A DNA stretch of 25,478 bases, from contig AWNW01000040.1 in the NCBI GenBank assembly GCA_000493945.1, positions 1 to 25,478 on the forward strand. The letters are read 5' to 3'. The notes beneath the pieces were generated by a model. The model searched no databases. It worked only from the letters and a program-made list of their open reading frames with translations, and had not been told where the DNA came from. A program made the position numbers and the translations under genes. This DNA is from Candidatus Hydrogenedens terephthalaticus JGI OTU-1 (lineage in GTDB: Bacteria; Hydrogenedentota; Hydrogenedentia; Hydrogenedentales; Hydrogenedentaceae). Shown here piece after piece: positions 23,242-25,478 of the stretch. How positions within the stretch are numbered: position 1 is the first letter of the stretch; the number at the start of each line of letters is the position of its first letter.

Positions 23242-24518
23242 ATGGGGGGATTAGTGTTTTTATTAATCCCAAGCAATGTATTCAAAGATTAGGATTTTTA
23301 AAACCTTTAGTTTTTAAGGCAAATCAGTCAGCCTCTAATAAATTGGCATATCTCGGAAAAGAGTTGATATCAATTTTAACAAAAAAAATTCGTGTATATA
23401 TTACCCCAGAAATTAAAGATTATATTACTAATACTTATAAGGGATCGAAAAATAAAAACTTTCAAAATGAATTGTCTAAAAATCATAACCAAGAAGCTTA
23501 CATAGAAGTCCAAGAATACCTTTTATCTGATGAAAAAATTCCTTCGCGGTGTGGAAAACTTGTGGAAGATGATGGAGATAAATATCCATATTTGGCTGTT
23601 AATTTGAGACTTATAAAAGATGGGACATATTCAGTTACGGAAAGAGGAAAATCATTTTTATCATTAATGTCTGACGAGATAAATATTTTTAATCCAAAAT
23701 TAGATAAAATACAAACTAAGGAGGGGCAAAATCCACTAATTTTAACGGTAAAACAAAAATTACTACTTTTATATTCGTTTATAGATGCAGATGGAGATGT
23801 TCTCAAACCATTGTATAAAGAAATTTTAGAAAATCACTCTAATTTTAAATTGTGGGAAGTAAGCAAATACCTTCCAAATATATATAGAAACATAGTTTCT
23901 TCTCATAAAACAAATTGTTTAAATGGCTCAACAAAAACCCGTATCAAAAGACTTTTAAAAACTTCAGAGACTATAGAAAAACACCTGAGTAAAAATCCAA
24001 GGGGTAGTAAAAATGCGTTGACTCACAACATAACCCCACGAATAGAACCTTTTGTGGATTTGGGACTGTTATCTAAACAAAATCCTTTTGTCTATAAATA
24101 TAATGTTAACGATAAAACAAAAAATTTTTTTAAACAACTAATAAATGAAAATTCACACGAAGCATTTCTTAGAAAATCGTTTTTCAAGACTGCGAATCAT
24201 TTTCTTTCTATTGGTGCTGATCACAGTAATGAAAATAAATTTATCTTTCAGGAATTTTATAAAGCATATACTACTTTAAGAAGTTCCTACGGATATGCAT
24301 CTATAATAGAGTCTTCATTATTAGCAGGGATAAATTCAATAGTAGATAAAAAAAAGTATTTTGAAATTTGTGAGGTAGAAGAAGTTATAAAAACAATACA
24401 CAAAAAAAATCCTCTTTTAATAAGATTTAATGTTACAAGGAGTGGGGAAATGAATCTTGTGAAAATAAATGACATTTTAATGAGAAAATATCTGGAGTCG
24501 AACAATGGCAATTCCTGA
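23238..24518 (+). CDS. Unrecognised protein with several winged-helix-like segments
   Basis: I do not recognise this 426-residue protein. Its start overlaps the stop of the HerA-like gene (ATGA) and has GGAGG at good spacing, so it is a firm gene in the operon. Three segments look like winged helix-turn-helix endings, a hydrophobic strand pair after a helix. They are 'LRLIKDGTYSVTERGKSFL' (about 123-141), 'PFVDLGLLSKQNPFVYKYNV' (about 274-293) and 'NPLLIRFNVTRSGEMNLV' (about 395-412). It is rich in Lys and Asn, has no signal peptide or membrane helix, and shows no nuclease or methyltransferase motif I can identify. Binding of DNA or of the ATPase ring is a reasonable guess. Confidence 0.7.
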   Translation: MNGGISVFINPKQCIQRLGFLKPLVFKANQSASNKLAYLGKELISILTKKIRVYITPEIKDYITNTYKGSKNKNFQNELSKNHNQEAYIEVQEYLLSDEKIPSRCGKLVEDDGDKYPYLAVNLRLIKDGTYSVTERGKSFLSLMSDEINIFNPKLDKIQTKEGQNPLILTVKQKLLLLYSFIDADGDVLKPLYKEILENHSNFKLWEVSKYLPNIYRNIVSSHKTNCLNGSTKTRIKRLLKTSETIEKHLSKNPRGSKNALTHNITPRIEPFVDLGLLSKQNPFVYKYNVNDKTKNFFKQLINENSHEAFLRKSFFKTANHFLSIGADHSNENKFIFQEFYKAYTTLRSSYGYASIIESSLLAGINSIVDKKKYFEICEVEEVIKTIHKKNPLLIRFNVTRSGEMNLVKINDILMRKYLESNNGNS

Positions 24519-25281
24519 GAGAAAAAGAATAAAGATACCACTACTTCACCTAATATATTATAAGGGAGGGTCAGTAATGCCAAGTGAGGTAGTTCCTATA
24601 CTTGCTAAATATTTCAAATTGACTCAAGAAGACCTTCAAGAAAAGACTTCTTCAGGTAGTGAAAAATTTTCAAATAGAGTTCGTTGGGCAAGAGAAGATC
24701 TATGTAAAGAAGGATTACTGGACAGAAAGGAATATGGTATATGGAAAATTACTGAAAAAGGGATCCATGAATTGACAAAATTAGGTTTAATCAACAAAAC
24801 CTTTGATTTTGGTATTCAATATAATAACTCAGAAAGATATGATTTCAGAAATAGTAACGAAAATGACTTATGGAACAATAATTCAATGGTAGATTTGGCT
24901 ATTCAGGAGATTAGCAAAAATGGTATAAAGCAGTTTCCAGAAGATTTTATAAACATAATTGATAAATGTGACGAAGTAGAATTACCGGATCTGCAGTTAA
25001 AGATTTCTCCATTGTCCAAAACTACTATTTTATCGGTAGGACAATATTTCAGATATGAAGCAAAGAATGCATTTGTTGCAAAATATATACTATATGCTCA
25101 CAGGAATGGTAAAAGAAGAATAAAGATTCCTAAAGACAACCTTGTTATACATAAAGCATTATCTAATCATGATAAGTACTGTAAAGAAATGGAAAAAAAG
25201 TGTTTAAAATTTTTAATTGAGAAAACAAAAGATGAATACCTTGCTAAGAATTTAACTAAAAAAAGTATTAGAAAAACTTAA
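24505..25281 (+). CDS. Protein with Mrr N-terminal-type winged helix but no visible Mrr nuclease domain
   Basis: The first 92 residues of this 258-residue protein match the winged-helix domain found at the N-terminus of Mrr-type modification-dependent restriction enzymes. The matching parts are 'KIPLLHLIYYKGGSVMPSEV', 'FSNRVRWAREDLCKEGLL' and 'GIWKITEKGIHELTK'. The rest (about 105-258) is unrecognised: a polar spacer, then 'SPLSKTTILSVGQYFRYEAKNAFVAKYIL' (in two parts) and a Lys-rich end. I see none of the PD-(D/E)xK or QxxxK residues of the Mrr catalytic domain. The ATG overlaps the previous gene by 14 bases and has GGAG seven bases upstream. It is the last gene of the cassette. A reader or specificity subunit is one possible role. 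Confidence 0.72.
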   Translation: MAIPERKRIKIPLLHLIYYKGGSVMPSEVVPILAKYFKLTQEDLQEKTSSGSEKFSNRVRWAREDLCKEGLLDRKEYGIWKITEKGIHELTKLGLINKTFDFGIQYNNSERYDFRNSNENDLWNNNSMVDLAIQEISKNGIKQFPEDFINIIDKCDEVELPDLQLKISPLSKTTILSVGQYFRYEAKNAFVAKYILYAHRNGKRRIKIPKDNLVIHKALSNHDKYCKEMEKKCLKFLIEKTKDEYLAKNLTKKSIRKT

Positions 25282-25319
25282 TTTGATGAATTTTATTTAG
25301 AACTATTTTTTTATGAAAT

Positions 25320-25478
25320 TTATAAAGAATTGGTTTCTTTTTTGGGGAAGTTGGAAAAAATATTTTCTAACTGTTTCCGAAGTGATAAGAATGACTGCAT
25401 GTATTCGTTTTTGTCGAGGGTTTGGGTGCTTTCTTCTATCCATTGTAATATTTGGTTGATGACATGATATCGCCAGTA
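25320..25478 (-). CDS. C-terminal fragment of an unidentified protein
   Basis: The minus strand is open from the window edge to TAA at 25322-25320, giving 52 codons. The peptide reads 'YWRYHVINQILQWIEESTQ' followed by 'TLDKNEYMQSFLSLRKQ' and a Lys/Asn-rich end. It looks helical and protein-like, and it uses CGA, CGG, CTC and ACC-type codons more like the host genes than the cassette. It runs tail-to-tail with the cassette and probably marks the cassette's right boundary. The fragment is too short to identify. Confidence 0.5.
   Translation of the reverse strand, partial: YWRYHVINQILQWIEESTQTLDKNEYMQSFLSLRKQLENIFSNFPKKETNSL

Noticed and set aside
20611..25281. BREX, Dnd or SIR2-HerA system
   Set aside because: No PglZ, methyltransferase, Lon-like protease, DndC-type sulfurtransferase, SIR2 or DUF4297 domain is seen in the four proteins. 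Only single-subunit resemblances remain.
20460..25300. Flanking direct repeat GAATTTTAT as attachment site of the cassette
   Set aside because: A nine-base A/T-only-like match in very AT-rich spacers is expected by chance. No integrase is present.
1..25478. CRISPR array, tRNA, rRNA or insertion sequence
   Set aside because: No regularly spaced repeats, cloverleaf-like sequence, rRNA stretch or transposase frame was found when reading the spacers on both strands.

Overview
The window reads as a chromosomal segment of an AT-rich, free-living bacterium, with mostly housekeeping genes plus one horizontally acquired-looking cassette. The locus of cohesin- and dockerin-type secreted proteins (5.3-10.0 kb) points to a poorly cultured environmental lineage. 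So does the repeat style in the 7338-8126 product (two 'WKI.L.E.LR.IQ.YN' units, each followed by 'TEDG'). I associate that style with Candidatus Hydrogenedentota and neighbouring PVC-like phyla. This is a tentative reading from motifs, not a placement.

Layout: (1) 1-5311, plus strand: the 3' end of rsmD, nrdR with two NrdR-box-like sites upstream, a thioredoxin-fold DUF255/YyaL-type protein, and the glycogen debranching enzyme glgX. (2) 5337-10002, minus strand: five tightly spaced genes for exported proteins. In transcription order these are two dockerin proteins, a cohesin-plus-repeat protein, and two cohesin proteins with C-terminal membrane anchors. Together they look like a small surface-assembled, cellulosome-like protein set. 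The last gene seems to start at an ATA codon overlapping the previous stop. (3) 10003-10400: a divergent intergenic region with tandem -10 boxes, a 12-bp palindrome and a long-loop hairpin with a U-tract. (4) 10401-11003: an HD-domain hydrolase. (5) 11000-15084, minus strand: hisI, trpE, trpG and an alkylglycerone-phosphate-synthase-like flavoprotein, the last three linked by 4-bp overlaps. (6) 15304-16908, minus strand: an AmaP/Asp23-like membrane protein followed by hisF. (7) 17151-18455, plus strand: a GH4 alpha-galactosidase-type enzyme. (8) 18501-20424, minus strand: a dolichol-phosphate-mannose-synthase-like glycosyltransferase and a tandem-GNAT acetyltransferase, overlapping.

The most interesting part is 20611-25281: four plus-strand genes, packed as an operon, clearly richer in A+T and in AGA/AGG arginine codons than the neighbours. 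They encode an ORC/Cdc6-like AAA+ ATPase, a HerA/DUF87-type translocase ATPase, an unrecognised protein with several winged-helix-like segments, and a protein with an Mrr N-terminal-type winged helix but no visible Mrr nuclease domain. Two DNA-acting ATPases plus two putative DNA-binding proteins, foreign in composition and inserted between ordinary genes, make this a good candidate for an undescribed anti-phage or DNA-processing system. No nuclease, methyltransferase, integrase or tRNA is visible beside it. A minus-strand gene fragment (25320-25478) closes the window.

No tRNA, rRNA, CRISPR array, insertion sequence or replication origin was found.
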